DNA from: Flaccisagitta enflata
Taxonomy: Eukaryota > Chaetognatha > Sagittoidea > Aphragmophora
Direction of reading: 5' to 3'
DNA: 64,000 nucleotides
NCBI GenBank assembly: GCA_965153355.1
Contig: OZ231126.1
Coordinates: 5,766,001-5,830,000 of the forward strand
Shown: piece after piece, positions 21,441 to 34,483 of the stretch
How the letters are laid out: each line of letters begins with the position of its first letter
Numbering within the stretch: the stretch's first letter is position 1
Made by a program: the position numbers and the translations under genes
The notes under the pieces: generated by a model
The model's input: only the letters and a program-made list of their open reading frames with translations
What the model was told of the DNA's origin: nothing
Database searches by the model: none

Positions 21441-22720
21441 CTTCTTCTTCTTCCTCTTCTTCTTCCTCTTCTTCTTCGTCCTCTGCCGAGACCTGCCAAG
21501 ATCCCCAGAGGTCTGATTGTCTCCATAGAGGGTATCATGATGTCAGGAAAGCATGTGGAGGACCAAAATAAGGGATTTTGATGTTAAACCTGTTAGAATC
21601 AGCGGATTTAGCATTCTTCCTCATGCTTGCTCATGTGTGCTTACTTGCTCTTTTTTGTCACCATAGAGGGTCTCATGATGTTTAATAAGCATGTGGAGGG
21701 CCAAAATAGGGGACTTTTGTGTTAAACCCGTTAAAATCAGCGGGATTAGCATTCTTGCTCATGCTTGCTCATGCTTGCTCATGTGTGCTCACTTGCTCTT
21801 TATTGTCACCAGAGAGGGTCTCATGTTGTCAAATGAGCATGAGGAGGACCAAAATAGGGGATTTTGAAGTTAAACCCGTTAAAATCAGCGGATTTAGCAT
21901 TCTTGCTCATGCTTGCTCATTCCTGCTCATGTGTGCTCACTTGCTCTTTTTTGTTACCATAGAGGGTCTCATGATGTCTAATTAGCATGTGGAGGGCCAA
22001 AAAAGGGGATTTTGGCGTTAAACCCGTTAAAATCAGCTGTTTTAACATGTTCATATAAAAAAGTGACCCTGCCCCCGCTAAAATCAACGGAATTAACGTA
22101 AAATTTTTTTTGCCCCAATTTTGAGCTCCTTAGGGGCGGGGAGTATCTGAGATTAATGTTCCACCAAAGTCGGCTCACTTAGGGCCCTTAATGGGCAGAA
22201 AATGAAAAAAATCGAAGATGACGTATTTTAAATAAAATTGTAATACATATTTCTTACTATATAAATTGTAGTGAATATCCTGTTGAAACTGTTGAAATCA
22301 ACAAAATCAGGAGGGGACCTGCTAATTCCAACGGATTTAAGGTCCGCCAGCTGTAATATAAACAGGAACTGCTTTGTCAAACAACTATCTTTCTATAGTT
22401 TACTTGTGAAACTGTGCATACTTTGAATTGATACAAAATGAAAACTATTTGACCAAAGTCTACAAAATTTTGATACAAAAATGTCAGTCAATGCTCTTCA
22501 AGGAAAAATTGATATTTAATCACTCATTTCACGTATCTCTGAGAAAAAGCTTAAAAGAATTTTTCAAACGAGATTGATGGCTGTGTATTTTTCTGTAGAA
22601 GGAAGAGAAAGCTTGCAAATTGTAATCAATTTTGAGCAAGGAACGACAGCGACGTTGCAAACTGACGTAGCAAACAAGCTTTATTGAAGAGCTATCTCTC
22701 TAATGTAAGAATTTAGCAGC

Positions 22721-23262
22721 ATAACAAGGCCAAGTAACGGCCAATATTTGCTCTTCGCTGATCAAGCATTTGTGAATGAACGTGTTGAATAAACGAATGA
22801 ATGAATGAATGAATAATAGACTGAATGAATGTTCAGCAGAATAACAAGGCCAAGAGATGTCCAATAGATGCGTCCTCTTTAGATGTAAGATATTATGATA
22901 CAAATAATTAAGATATAAAGATATTAGGATATAATGATAGAGACATAAGAGACATAAGAGACATAGGAGCCATGAGAAACAAAAGAGACAAAAGAGACAA
23001 AGAGACGAAAGAGACATAAGAGAAATGAAGAGAAAACCCTAAAAATTGCGCCTGGAAATTTTCGCGTTACAGACCTTCCTACGTACAGAGCCTCTTATAG
23101 AGATGCGAGGACGCATCTAAAAATGAATCAAGTAAGGCATTATAGGTCATAGAAATGAAGATAGACGTCAGAATCGGCCCGTTTAGCGCATATCAAACGT
23201 TTGCGTGACCAACCGTCCGACCGACGGATGGATATGACCTATTAAAGATTTGCGAGGACGCG
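22721..23262 (-). mobile_element. Two nested hairpin (HINE-like) elements
   Basis: Inner element 22843-23118 (minus): 5' palindrome AGATGCGTCCTCGCATCT, 3' arm GGACGCATCT exactly complementary to the 5' arm, then CTTGGCC and TTGTTAT. The outer copy begins near 23262 (GCGCGTCCTCGCAAA) and ends with GGCCGTTACTTGGCC and TTGTTAT near 22721. Confidence 0.75.
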
Positions 23263-23407
23263 CTTAAATGAGGAGCTCAATTACTCTTAGCATGCGCCAT
23301 CTTGACGTGTAAGATTATAAGTCCCGCTTTACAATAAATGGTCTCTGTCTTTGTCTGTCTCTGTCTGTCTGTCTGTCTCTGTCTATGTCTGTCTGTCTCT
23401 GTGTATG

Positions 23408-23560
<153 letters not shown>

Positions 23561-23873
23561 TCTTTTGTCAAGAACTGCTTTAATCTTGGGCTATGACTTA
23601 GCAAAAAGATTCCAGGTTTTTGCTTTAGAATTCTATCACCTGCACCTTTTAAGTCGCGTCTTTAGAATAAACTCGGCTTTGTCCGTCGGTATGTAAGGGC
23701 CCTAGGGGGTGTGGAATAGTAGGGGTTGTGGTGGGTGTACTGAATAAGAATCAAGTTTTGTTACGATTTAGATATGGAATGACGATAAAAACCGGTTTCT
23801 TGGTATAGCCGGATTTTTGTAGTTTGATTTACTGCTCATCATTCAACGATCAATCACCAAATAAAGTGAACTA

Positions 23874-24982
23874 CAGTGGGACCTCGGTTTAAGGGAATTC
23901 TAGGGACTGACTATTTTTGTCTCTTAAATCCGAAATCCCTTAAATTGAATTCATCATTTTATTAAGGATTTTTATATTAGTTACTAAGGATTACCAAATT
24001 TAAAGTGTAACCACATCCTTTTGCTTTAAGTATGCAATGAATAATTTAGTTCATGGCGGGATATTCATGGCACAAGAAATATTACATCATTTTGCAATAA
24101 TTTTCTTTTTCAAATTATCTCAAAATCCAAATTTTTTTCAAAATCCATCAAATTTACTTAAAATCTCCCTGATATAAGGAATATTTTCAAAAACTTGTCT
24201 TTTTAATCCGAATATCCCTTAAATAAAGGTTCCTTAAATAGAGGTTTTTTAACATTTCAAAAACCTGAAAAAATCCGGGACCAGAGAGTGTTGTCTCTTA
24301 AATTAGTATGGGGTAACGAAAATTTTGTATCATGTCAATTCTCATTTTCATACGGAAATCCCTTCATAAGCTATTCATAATATTATTTGTAAAAAAAAAC
24401 TTAAGCCATTATCCATTTTCATACAAACTAGCCTAATATACTTAAACAATGACAGTGTATAAAAGATCGTTCTCTGCGCGGTCATCTTTTCTGCAGTTCA
24501 AAACAGAATCTGCGATTTTCTTTATTTTTATGCTTTACCTTCCCTTAAAGAAATGATGATTATGACAAGTTACCATCGGAGAAAATCTTTAACAAAAACA
24601 GTTTCAGATAGCATTTTTACTCCTCAATAACATATCTCGGAAACTCGAGGGGACCTCAAGTATAAATACCCATTTAATCAAGTCAAAGTTGTTCTAATAT
24701 CTAAATATTCATAGGTGAGGAACAGGTCGTTTTTCTCGGCTTTTTTTTCTCGCTGTAAGCCCACCTGCCTTTAAGGAATGTTTGTTTAGGTGTCTTTATA
24801 TGTAAGTTCACTTATATTACTAAAAATGTCATTATGATTTTTGTATCTAACTCGTGTTCCGCAAGCAGAAAATGTCAATATCTAACTTCAGGATTTGAGC
24901 GCTGTGACGGAGCTCAGGTTCGCTTGCTACTTAAATGCAGATATCCCGTAAATAGAGGTGCCACTAAGGTGGGATTCCACTG
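23874..24982. mobile_element. pogo/Tigger-like non-autonomous element
   Basis: CAGTGGGACCTCGGTTTAAG at the left and GGTGGGATTCCACTG at the right, both flanked by TA. AATCCCTTAAAT-type motifs repeat inside both ends. No transposase frame. Confidence 0.75.
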
Positions 24983-25553
24983 TACCGTCTTTTCGTCAAC
25001 TGATTTATCGACAAAAATTGAGTCGTTTTTTATCTCCCCCCCCCCCCCGCCTTTGATATCCTTCCACTTGATGCGTCGCATCGCGTTTCAAAACCTATGA
25101 TTTTTTTTCTGCACAAAGCAATAAAACAGTGTAGTAAAGGTTTGAATAGTGTTTCATTGTGTTATACCAATCAGTTTTCACTATTTTGTTTTACCAAAAG
25201 TTAAATTTTCCCTAAGTTCTCTTTTTTTTCTTTTTTTTCCCCTTTTGATTTTCTTCCCCATTTCCAAACCCTTTGATTTTGCCCTAATGATAACATACAG
25301 TACTGCGCCTGCAAAAAGTTGAATACTGATTTCACCTTTTTTCCCCGACAATTGTGGATTAACCACCGATTTTATGCCTTTTAATCAAACCATAAACATT
25401 GCAGATTTCTTAGGATCATTTTAAATAGGCTTTAATGCTTTTAGACTGGTTAACAAAAAAATTTGAACAGAAAAAAAAACACTTTAATTCAAAGGAATAC
25501 AAAAAACTGAAGCATTTTCATTTTAAACTATGCTGATAGCCTATTATCATATC

Positions 25554-25788
25554 CAGAGATGCAGATTCATGGTAGCAAAGTAGCGATGCTACGCGGCAGG
25601 CAAGGCCCAGTGTGCGGCAGATGCGGCAGGAGGGGAAAGGAAAGGCAATGAAAGGGGTAAGGAAAAAAGGAAAGAAGAATAAAAGTATGACATGAAGGGA
25701 AAAATTAACTTGCGGAAACAAGAATAAGTAAGAGAGAGAGAGAGAACATGAAGGGAAAAATTAACTTGTGGAAACTAGAAAAAGTAAG

Positions 25789-25851
<63 letters not shown>

Positions 25852-25971
25852 ACGAACATACTAAATTGGGAGACAGAAGACAGAATGATACAATCAATAG
25901 TGAGTAAAAGCTGCGGCAGCTCTTAAGAGACCAATTCTGCTACGCGGCAGCTTGCGGAATCTGCATCTCTG
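25554..25971. mobile_element. hAT-like MITE
   Basis: CAGAGATGCAGATTC ... GAATCTGCATCTCTG with perfect 8-bp duplication ATCATATC (25546-25553, 25972-25979). Subterminal GCTACGCGGCAG motifs in both arms and an (AAAG)n tract in the centre (25791-25850). Confidence 0.9.
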
Positions 25972-25999
25972 ATCATATCTGTTGAAACAAGCTAAAACC

Positions 26000-26990
26000 A
26001 ATTGTGTCATTCAACCAGTTAAGCCGAAATTGTTTGGCACAGGTTTGTTTTGATTAAGATTTTAACATTTTATAGAAATGATCATGAATTATTGCAGATG
26101 CAATTTAATGCAGTTTATAACAGGAAAAGGAAGGCATAAAAGAAAAGCAATCAAGTAAAATCCAATGAATTGTAACATGACTCAGTGAAGGCTCACAAGG
26201 CCTTCTTCCATATTTCTCAGTTTGGGTATAGTGAGGGATATTGTTCCACTTGTCATGACTACTATCAAGAGACAAGCGTTTATAACAATAACTCTGCTTA
26301 TAGTAACAAATCTATATAAAAATCAGTGAGATTCTGAAACTACTTCGAATTTCTGAGCTACTGCCGCAAACCGTATCTCTCAAGCTCAAGCTGTTTGGAA
26401 ATGACAAGCAAAACAAAATTGACACCCAAAATAAGAAATAGCAAAAATATTACATCTAGATTTCTGCTTTTAGTTTCAAAGTCATTCTTTAAATAGATTG
26501 AAGTTTTTTTCATTTAATTTGACATCCCTGCTGCAAAACTAAACACTTATCACATTTTCCTGCCTGATTTCAGCCCTATTCAATCATTGTGGTTGAAAAT
26601 AAGGCTTAGGGGATCAAATAGGATTGACTGACATGAATGATCTTTAACAATTTTGAAGGAGGGGAGAGTTATTGCATTTATATATCAAACATATTTGGAA
26701 ATGTTTTGAATACCCGTATTCGAAGACTCGGTATCACTTAAAGATGTAAAACTACATAAATAACATATTTGATAGGTTTTTTAAAGATTATTTTTGAATG
26801 GAGTAGCCAACTATAAAAAAAAAAACTAGTATACTCTCTATATAATTTTGCTCTAGATATGGTATTGAAACTCTATCGAGATAAATATGATGAATGAACC
26901 TCTATTGTGATGAATGAAGCACTATTGTGATGAATGAACCACTATTGTAATGAATGAAACTCTTGCATCGCGGGCAAACGCGAAATCGAT
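26000..26990. other. Unassigned AT-rich region
   Basis: 26195-26265 is an inverted copy of 5960-6030 (GGAACAATATCCCTCAC), an unclassified repeat. Four copies of about 26 bp with TGTGATGAATGAACC lie at 26880-26965. Nothing else seen. Confidence 0.5.
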
Positions 26991-27104
26991 CCGACTAAAG
27001 ATAATAAAGAAGGCTGCAAAGAAGAGTCTGAAAAAAAATTCCTTTGAAAATAACATCGGAACATCGGCAATTAATGAACACTAAACGGACGGAAATGATT
27101 GCAG

Positions 27105-27660
27105 AGGGATGAGAGAAGAGGAAGGGGAAGAAGGAGAAGAGAAAGGGGAAGAAGGAGAAGTGGAAGGGGCAGAAGAGGAAGAAGAAGGGAAAGGAGAAAA
27201 AGAAGGGGAAGAAGGGGAAGAAGAAGAAGTGAAAGAAGAAGCAGGAAATGAAAGAGATGAAAAAGGAGAAGGAGAGGAAGGAAAAGAAGAAAAAGAAAAA
27301 GAGGAAAGAAAGCAAAAAAGAAAAGAAGAAGGAAAAGAAGAGGAAGAAGAGGATGGATGAGAAAAAGAGGAAGGAGAAGAAAAAGAAGAAGAAAAGGAGG
27401 AGATGAAGATGAGGAAGGTTGATAAGAAAATAAAAGAGAGAATGAAGATGGAAAATGAAAGGAAGAAGAGGGAGAGGAGAAAGAGAAAGGAGAGAAGGAA
27501 GAAAAAAGGAGAAGCAGGGGGATAAGATAAAGAGGGAGCAGCGCAAGTTGAAGAAGAAGCAGGAGAATATGATGAGGATGAGTAAGAAGAAAGGAGAGAA
27601 GGAAAATACGAAAGAAGAATAAGCAGTGAACATGGAGAAGTAGAAGAAGAAGAAGAAAAC
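27105..27660 (+). repeat. Long purine tract (GAAGAA/GGAGAA-rich)
   Basis: About 550 bp almost free of pyrimidines on the plus strand. The roughly 250-residue Ser/Phe/Leu frames on the minus strand are translations of this tract. Confidence 0.9.
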
Positions 27661-28095
27661 AAGGCCGGAAACACGGCACCACAGTCGCGGACGATTGGGC
27701 AGGGGCAGTAATGCAAAAAACTGCTCGCAATGCAACAATGTCACGAATCGACTGACCGACGCAGCCCATCACCCTCTCAGTTCTCTCCACGGCTGTAATG
27801 AAATAATGAACCACAAGAATTAAAAATCACTCTGCCTGAAATTATCTGCCTCATTCCAGTCCGCTATCCAAAAAAAAAGTAGGCAACCTTAGTATCGTGC
27901 GCGTTGGTAGGGGAAGGAAGTCAGTCAGTCTCTTGGGCTGGTGCGCGCTAAATATGACAAAAGTGATGGACAGACAGACTAACAGAGGGGTGGACCCATA
28001 CCGACGGACGGATACCGACGGACGGACGGATACCGATGGATAGGCTGATGGACGGAGAAGTGGCTTAAAAAGTCGTAACTAAAAACGCGACTAAA
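27657..28095 (-). mobile_element. Hairpin element (HINE-like)
   Basis: Minus strand: 5' AGTCGCGTTTTTAGTTACGACT palindrome zone near 28090, GTCCGTCGGTATCCGTCC repeat, CTGCCCAATCGTCCGCGACTG, hairpin GCCGTGTTTCCGGC, then TTGTTTT. Confidence 0.6.
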
Positions 28096-28177
28096 ATGAT
28101 GGTAAAACATTAAAGAAAAGGAGAAGAAAGAGGGGAAAGATCATGGTTGAGAAACGGGAAGAAGAGAAAGAATCAGA

Positions 28178-28420
28178 TCAAGAAGAAGAAGAAGAAGAAC
28201 GAAAAGAAGAAGAAGAAGAAGAAGAAGAAGAAGAAGAAGAAGAAGAAGAAGAAGAAGAAGAAGAAGAAGAAGAAGAAGAAGAAGAAGGAGGAGGAGGAGA
28301 AGGAGGGAAGAAGGAGGAGGAGGAGAAGAAGGAAACGAGGAGGAGGAGACGAGGAGAAGAAGAAGAAGAAAGGAAGAAGTAGAAAAAAAAAGAAGAAGAA
28401 AATACGGAGAGGAAGTGAAG
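28178..28420 (+). repeat. (GAA)n / (GGA)n microsatellite
   Basis: Perfect GAA core at 28205-28286, degenerating to GGA-rich sequence. Open frames are artefacts. Confidence 0.95.
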
Positions 28421-28647
28421 ATAGGTAAGAGCGGCAGTGAAAGGCTTTCAAGTCTTTATTTTCCAATTTTACACCTTTTAATGAGAAAATTGATCCTGAT
28501 TTGATCCCGCCTCCTTTTATCTCTTTCGTCCCTTTACTTTCGGGGCCTTATCGAACCTTATGTGACTTCTTCCCCCCCCCCCCCACCTTACACTCCCCTC
28601 ACCCTGCCTCATTTGAAAAAGTCAAATATTCGAAGACCCTTCAATTT

Positions 28648-28846
28648 TTCGCTGGGTGCAGGCGACTCTACCCCCGCTTTGTCCATCCGTCCGTCCGTCC
28701 GTCGGTCCGTCACACTTTTACTTTTTTTATCAATTTTATTTCTTTAAGTCATTTAGTGTCATTTAAGAGTATGCTGAGTCATTCTAAGTCATTCTAAGTC
28801 AATCTGTAAGTCTCGCACCCGACTAATGGGTGTTGGCCTTGTTTTA
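28648..28846 (+). mobile_element. Hairpin element (HINE-like)
   Basis: CGCTGGGTGCAGGCGACTCT, CCCCCGCTTTGTCCATCC, (GTCC)n; 3' TCTCGCACCCGACT and TTGGCCTTGTTTT. Confidence 0.6.
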
Positions 28847-28956
28847 TATCAACGAAGAAATGACGTTTTCCTATTTTTTACAAGTAGTTGTGGGCAAGTT
28901 GATAAACTTGAGAAGCTGACAATATTAAATTTTAAATCTCATGATTACACATTTGC

Positions 28957-29085
<129 letters not shown>

Positions 29086-29179
29086 CACACACATAAACAA
29101 ACAAATACCATATTTCCTGTCAATAATTACAGAAAATAGAATACAACCACGATCATTTCAAAACCTGAAATAAACAACT

Positions 29180-30720
29180 TTTCTCCTACCGCGAGAGTCT
29201 TCTTTATTGGTAATTTCGTCTTCACACCCCCCCCTCCCTCCCTGATGTTTCTCTTCTAATTTCCTCACGTCAAGTCTACTTCCCTTCACTCTCTAGGAGT
29301 CTAGTTCTCCTCCATCTTCCCCCTCTCTCGTTTCTCAACTTCATTATTCATCTACTTTTCTCCAGACAATACCCGAATTTGTTTCTCTCCCTTCTGTTGT
29401 CTTCATTACCTTCACCCACTTCCCCCTTTTCCTCCGGGCTTTTTCTTGCCCCCTCTATAATCATTTAAATTTCACTTTTCTTTCGCTTTAGAAAGGAAAC
29501 ATTTCCCACCCATTCTCTTATCTGCCAAACCTTTTCAGTTCTTCCCTAATTCCCTTCTCCCTTCTTCCCTAACCCCCAAATATTTTTCTCATTCCGACTT
29601 TTCCCCTCACTCCGAATAATACACATTCTCTCTCGTTATGTCTCTCGGGGATAATTGAGAATATTCTTACACTGATTAATCGCTATCTTTCATTTCATTA
29701 TCTTCGAAAAATCTCCTACTTCTAGATTCTATCTTTTGATGGTTATCCGAAGATCTATTCTAGATCTAACTTAATGTGATCCATACCTTTCACCCTAAGT
29801 GATACTTTGTTTCCACATAGATCCTTCCACCCCATCCTCAATTTTCCCCGAGACGATAATTTCTCCGTCTGTTTCTCGGTCTGAATGTGCGTCCCTTTTC
29901 TCCCCCTTTGGGCAGCGGCCCCAATGGAGTGTCTCATCCTGCTCCAGTTACCATCACAGTTGGGATTTTATCAGACCTTAATTCAATCCTCTAGGGCTTA
30001 GAACATGTGCAATCAAATCTCAATTCAGTTTTATAACGCTTATCAGGCCCCAAATTTGGCTACACATGTTTTCCTCTTTCATCCCATACTAAATTCATGA
30101 ACATGCAGGGTACGGGTACCCTTGGCCTGTCTGTCTACATTACTCTGTTTTCTCCCTAGGTATTTTTCATCCTTTTTTCCCATCCCAACCGGGCCTTTCA
30201 CCTAAGTCTATATCCTTCCGTTTCCTTTCTCTTCGCTCCTTCATCAGCGCGCAGACCCGAACTTACTTTTTTTTATAAGAACCTAGTTTATAAGAACATC
30301 AAGGCTTTGAATAGCCCCAAAATTAAGAACATCTTGAAAACATACGAAGGCTTCAAATCTCAAGAAAAATTTTTTGCTTACGTTAATATTTAAAAAACAT
30401 TAGAAAAACACTTGAATTTTAGTATAATTAAGACAATATTTTATAATTCTTAAATAAATATTATAAAAATATCCCCAGACTTTAATGATTGGCATTTGTT
30501 TTAACAGTATTTATTGAATATATATTTAATATAATTCAAAATAAGAACATGAAGCCTTTGAAAAAAAAATGACAGTCTTATAAAAAAAAAGAGTGTATTG
30601 GTAAGGCAAAAAATCCCCTCTCGCCTTTTACCCCCTCCCTGCCCCTTTACGCTTTCGCCTTTTACTCCTTCTCCCCCCTCTCGCCTTTTACCCCATCCTT
30701 GCCCATTCACCGCTTTTGCC
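29180..30720. other. Unassigned pyrimidine-rich region
   Basis: No exon recognised. 29905-29945 is a fragment of a family 2 end (GGGCAGCGGCCCCAATGG). About 30265-30596 has weak inverted ends around TTTTTTTTATAAGA, perhaps an old MITE. 30615-30725 holds four copies of a CTCGCCTTTTACCCC repeat. Confidence 0.4.
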
Positions 30721-31053
30721 ATTAACCCCTTTCTCTCCCCCTCCCCCCCTCTTTTAAGCTTCGTGATTCAGGTGTGAAACACAAACCGAGTCGTCCAAAT
30801 TCGGTAACCGCCGAATACCGAAGAATAATGAAGCAGCAATTATTTACATGCATACGATAGACTCGGATAGAGTGAAACAGGTAAGATGATAATTGGTAGA
30901 ACAAATGAGAATCATGTCTGTCTCTTCAGGCTCTATAATTTGGTGGCGGATGGGAGTCCCCTTAAAATATTCGCCTTTCTACAATATGATTGTTTACATG
31001 ATTCGTCTGAATGATCGTTTACAAGTGGACGGGGTTTCACGTCTCGGAGGATA

Positions 31054-31266
31054 AACAAGGCCGGATACACTGCTACCCTAGTCGTGCGGGTGGCCGGTGG
31101 GCAGGAGCAGTGCTGGAGAAGATGACTAGGGTTTCTGGGCAGAAATGCAGAAGCAGTGACCTCAAAAAGCTCAAAAGCGCCGAAAAAAAAACGGGGACCG
31201 ACCGACCAACCAACCAACCGACATAGGCTCATAGCGGGGTGAAGAGTCGCGTAGCCACGCGACTAA
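31054..31266 (-). mobile_element. Hairpin element (HINE-like)
   Basis: Minus strand 5' palindrome AGTCGCGTGGCTACGCGACT, CACCCCGCTATGAGCC, GTCGGTTGGTTGG. 3' CGCACGACTAGGGTAGC, TATCCGGCCTTGTTTA. The 3' stem is partly decayed. Confidence 0.75.
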
Positions 31267-31370
31267 AAAAGAAAGATTTCTTCCCTTAACGCAATCCATC
31301 TAGTCCTTTCAGTCCTTTGTCCTACATTAAAACTTCTTAAACATCTCGATAGTAATTAAAATCCGTAACA

Positions 31371-31371
31371 A

Positions 31372-31405
<34 letters not shown>

Positions 31406-31460
31406 ACCCACCCGCTTTGAATTAAAGTCCGCGCCGGAATGATGTTCCGACGCGCGACGT
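31371..31460 (+). repeat. (ACG)n with shared flank
   Basis: (ACG)n is followed by ACACCCACCCGCTTTGAATT and GGAATGATGTTCCG, which recur at 40500-40555 after (ACA)n. So this is part of a dispersed repeat, not an exon. Confidence 0.7.
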
Positions 31461-32011
31461 AGACAAAAACGATGAAGGGGAAGGCCGCGTAATCGACGTA
31501 ATCGACGTAAATCGGCAATCGATCAAAAACACACAAAATCCCTTCGTCATACACACACACTCAGATACAAATCGCCCCACAAAAAAAAAGGCTTTTCGCG
31601 CCGCCCATCTTTCAATTTTCCCTGATTGATCTTCGAAGTGATCGACTGATCTACAAACTGCCCCTGAAAGCCGACGAAGGCCACCTTCGAACCCTTCGCA
31701 GCCATATTGTATCATAATTAAGGACGAAATGACGTGGTTTTACTTAATGGATATGGATATAGTTATAAATGGAATACAATAAGCAGCCATCCTGCTTCAA
31801 TGACGCAAACAGCGTGATTTTCGTGTTATAGATGTTCTTGTTTAAGGCCCATCTTTACGCGAGTATCAGGATAGCCTAGTCATGAAAGTTGGACAGCATT
31901 ACTTTTCCAAACTAGGTTGAGGACAAGTGCCTTTGGAATTCTCAATGATGTTTCATCAGGACCCATCACAACAGCCCTTTGTTATTTATCCTTAGTTATA
32001 ATACGCCCTAG

Positions 32012-34118
32012 TAGTGTTCGCAAAAGCAGTGGATTTTTTTTCTGCTAGCAGAAAGCAGAAAAAATGTTTTTCTGCTAGCACTGCTAGCACTGCTAGCAGT
32101 AAAGAGCAGTAATATACGTATATATAAACTAACTGTTATGGCCTATTACCAACCAAAAATGATTAAAAACTACCAAAGAAGAGAGAGTGTAATGGACTTT
32201 TAACACATTGCATCAAATGAGGCAACAACAAGGCGTGCAACAAGACCAGATACAGTTAGGCTTCACTAGAAGGCATCTCATGGGACTGGTTGATTTCATG
32301 CCTTCTAGGCGGGGTGCCTTATAGCCGAGCATGTATATTTTTACACCATATTGAATACATAAGGCTCAAATATGCTTTACTTATTCTTTCTTTTGGTTTG
32401 ATGCACAATTAGAAAGGCATAGATGGATGCTTTGAAGTGGCAACAAAAAGAATTTGGATCTTATATTACTTTTTTGCAAAAAGTAAACTGTCTCACTGTT
32501 ATCATTACTTATAAATCAGCTCGCTACCTGACAAATGAGACTAGAAAAGTGACCGCTTTGCTTGAAAGATATGGAGAGATCAGAGTGTGTCAGAGTGTGT
32601 CACTTTTATTGATTTTAAAACTTGTATGGTAGCGGCCGGTCTTAGATCTATTTCTCTAAAGACAAAAAGTGGTTGAAAATGTTATTCACACACTAACATG
32701 GCATCATTGATCTATTATTGGCATGCAGTCATGGGTTAATCAACCTTTCACTCCTCCTTTTCTCCATAATTTCCCTCCTCTTTCTTCATCATAATCAGCG
32801 ATGTTCCTTTTCATCACCGGTATACCTCTTCATCATCGTTATCACTCGCTTTGGTATTTCTTTTCCGTCTTTTGCTTTCTCTCCCACCCATAGCTTATTC
32901 ACTTCCTCATCCTCAAAACACTTCGTTTATCAGATGCCTTCAAAGCGAGCAAAATATTCACCAAAAACCCCCTTTTTCATACGCTATTGTGAAATTTGCC
33001 TAATAGGCGGGTGCCTTATATGCGGGGCTCATCAACAAAGGAATTAAGAGAGAAAAGTTGGGACTTTTCAAATCATGCCTTGATGCGAGGGATACCTTAT
33101 TAGCGGGTGCGCTCTAGCGAAGCTCGACTGTACATAACACCATTGTCTTGAGTGGCTAGGCAGGGATAGTTTACTGTTATTACAATGGAAAAAAAAACAT
33201 ACAATTCAACAGTGATACCAACCGACAGACCAAGCAACTGACCAACAGACGATGTGTCCTGTGTATGCAAAAAAAAAAATTGAATATGGAGATGGATGTT
33301 TCAGGAAGGAGAGAGTTTCAGTATCTTGCCATCATTAGTCCATGAGGAGCGTGAGGAGGTGCCCAGATGGATATGGTCTTTATTGGGCCACCATATTTAG
33401 CAGGAATTTTCTTGTGGTCTGCATATCTCAGGACAGGAATTGGTTACCCTTTTCAAAATGACACATTACTTTTTGATTTCTCATGATTGATTGATTGATC
33501 TCTGCAGTGGGAGTATTTTCTAAGAAAGGTTAGTACCCAGTAAAGGGTCCAGATTAAGGCTCTTGTCTTTAATTAAGTAGTTTTGGTGGTTATGTTATCC
33601 AACTTTCACTACAATCATTTGGTTTTCAATGAATAATAATGGAGAAAGCCATAACTTTTAGGTGGCATATTGTATGAATTACTTTTTCAGCAATCATTGC
33701 AATAAGCATCTCTGCACTAGATTCACATTCCTCCTCTTCCAGAGTTGTTGTTGGTTTAGCTGAAAAAGTGTTTTGTGTATTCTTGAGTCCAATAGATATT
33801 TCCAATTTTGCATGTCTCTTTGATTCAGGTTGTATCCCATCAGTTCAAGGTAATTGTCATGAACAACCTTTATATACATATGTATGAAATCATCATTTTC
33901 TGAAGATTTTTTTTATCATTTAAATAGAAAAAGAGAACAAAAGAAATCTTTGTAGATATTTGATTTAGATTTTTACCGGAAAATGGACAGTAAAGTATCA
34001 AAATATTAGAATTTTCACTGCTACTTATTGCTAGCAGCTGAAAATTTTCTGCTAGCAGAGCAGTTTCAAATTACTGCTAGCAGCTCTGCTAGCAAATTGC
34101 CTGCTCGTGCGAACACTA
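32012..34118. mobile_element. hAT-like non-autonomous element with nested MITE
   Basis: TAGTGTTCGCA ... TGCGAACACTA with 8-bp flanks CGCCCTAG / CGCCCTGG. CTGCTAGCAG palindromes cluster at both ends. Contains the TA-flanked element at 32253-33130. No transposase frame. Confidence 0.8.
32253..33130. mobile_element. TA-flanked Tc1/pogo-type MITE, copy 1
   Basis: CAGTTAGGCTTCACTAGAAG ... CTCTAGCGAAGCTCGACTG flanked by TA. Paralogue of 46362-47220 (shared TAGGCGGGGTGCCTTATAGC and CAGATGCCTTCAAAGCGAGC). Confidence 0.85.
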
Positions 34119-34248
34119 CGCCCTGGCATCTTTATATGAGTATGAGCATTGCATTACATTGTACAGCTTAGTCAGTTTGTCTGTCGAGCTCCCGAAACCG
34201 GCCTAACTGAACATTTTTCTCTCACGCAGTTGATTTTTACTTAATTTT

Positions 34249-34483
34249 GCATGCGTCATCGCGTCTTGATAAGAAAGTGTGTCCGTAGATAGTTAGGTCC
34301 ATCTGTGGGTAGATAAGTGCATCGGTAAGGCAAAAATATTTCAACGGTATTTTGAGGGTATTCTCTTGAATTTTTCATTTTCTCGACGTAATTTTGAGGG
34401 TTTTCTTTTGAATTCTTGATCTCTTACATTATCTTGTATCTCAAGAGGACGGATCTACTAGACATCTCTTGGCCTTGTTTCTT
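34249..34483 (+). mobile_element. Degenerate hairpin element (HINE-like)
   Basis: ATGCGTCATCGCGTCTTGAT, AAGAAAGTGTGTCCGTAG; 3' GAGGACGGATCT, ACATCTCTTGGCCTTGTTTC, close to the 3' end of the copy at 22843. Confidence 0.55.

Larger units (their letters stand above)
17361..22353. mobile_element. 5-kb foldback element with tandem-repeat arms
   Basis: Termini CAGCTGGCGGACCTTAAATC and inverse, each flanked by TA. Inverted arms of about 900 bp contain about five (left, 17690-18310) and three to four (right, 21520-22000) units of about 150 bp with CATGAGCAAGCATGAGCAAG and GCTGATTTTAACGGGTTTAA. Same design as 6922-9846 but no obvious sequence identity. The centre is occupied by family 2 elements. No transposase seen. 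Confidence 0.8.

Noticed and set aside
27071-27814. Minus-strand frames of about 250 codons rich in Ser, Phe and Leu
   Set aside because: They come from a long purine tract; two or three frames are open together and there is no domain-like sequence.
31327-31715. Possible minus-strand first exon (MAAKGSKVAFVGFQGQFVDQ)
   Set aside because: The frame stops after about 50 codons and the downstream frame overlaps a dispersed (ACG)n repeat also found at 40500; no downstream exon seen.
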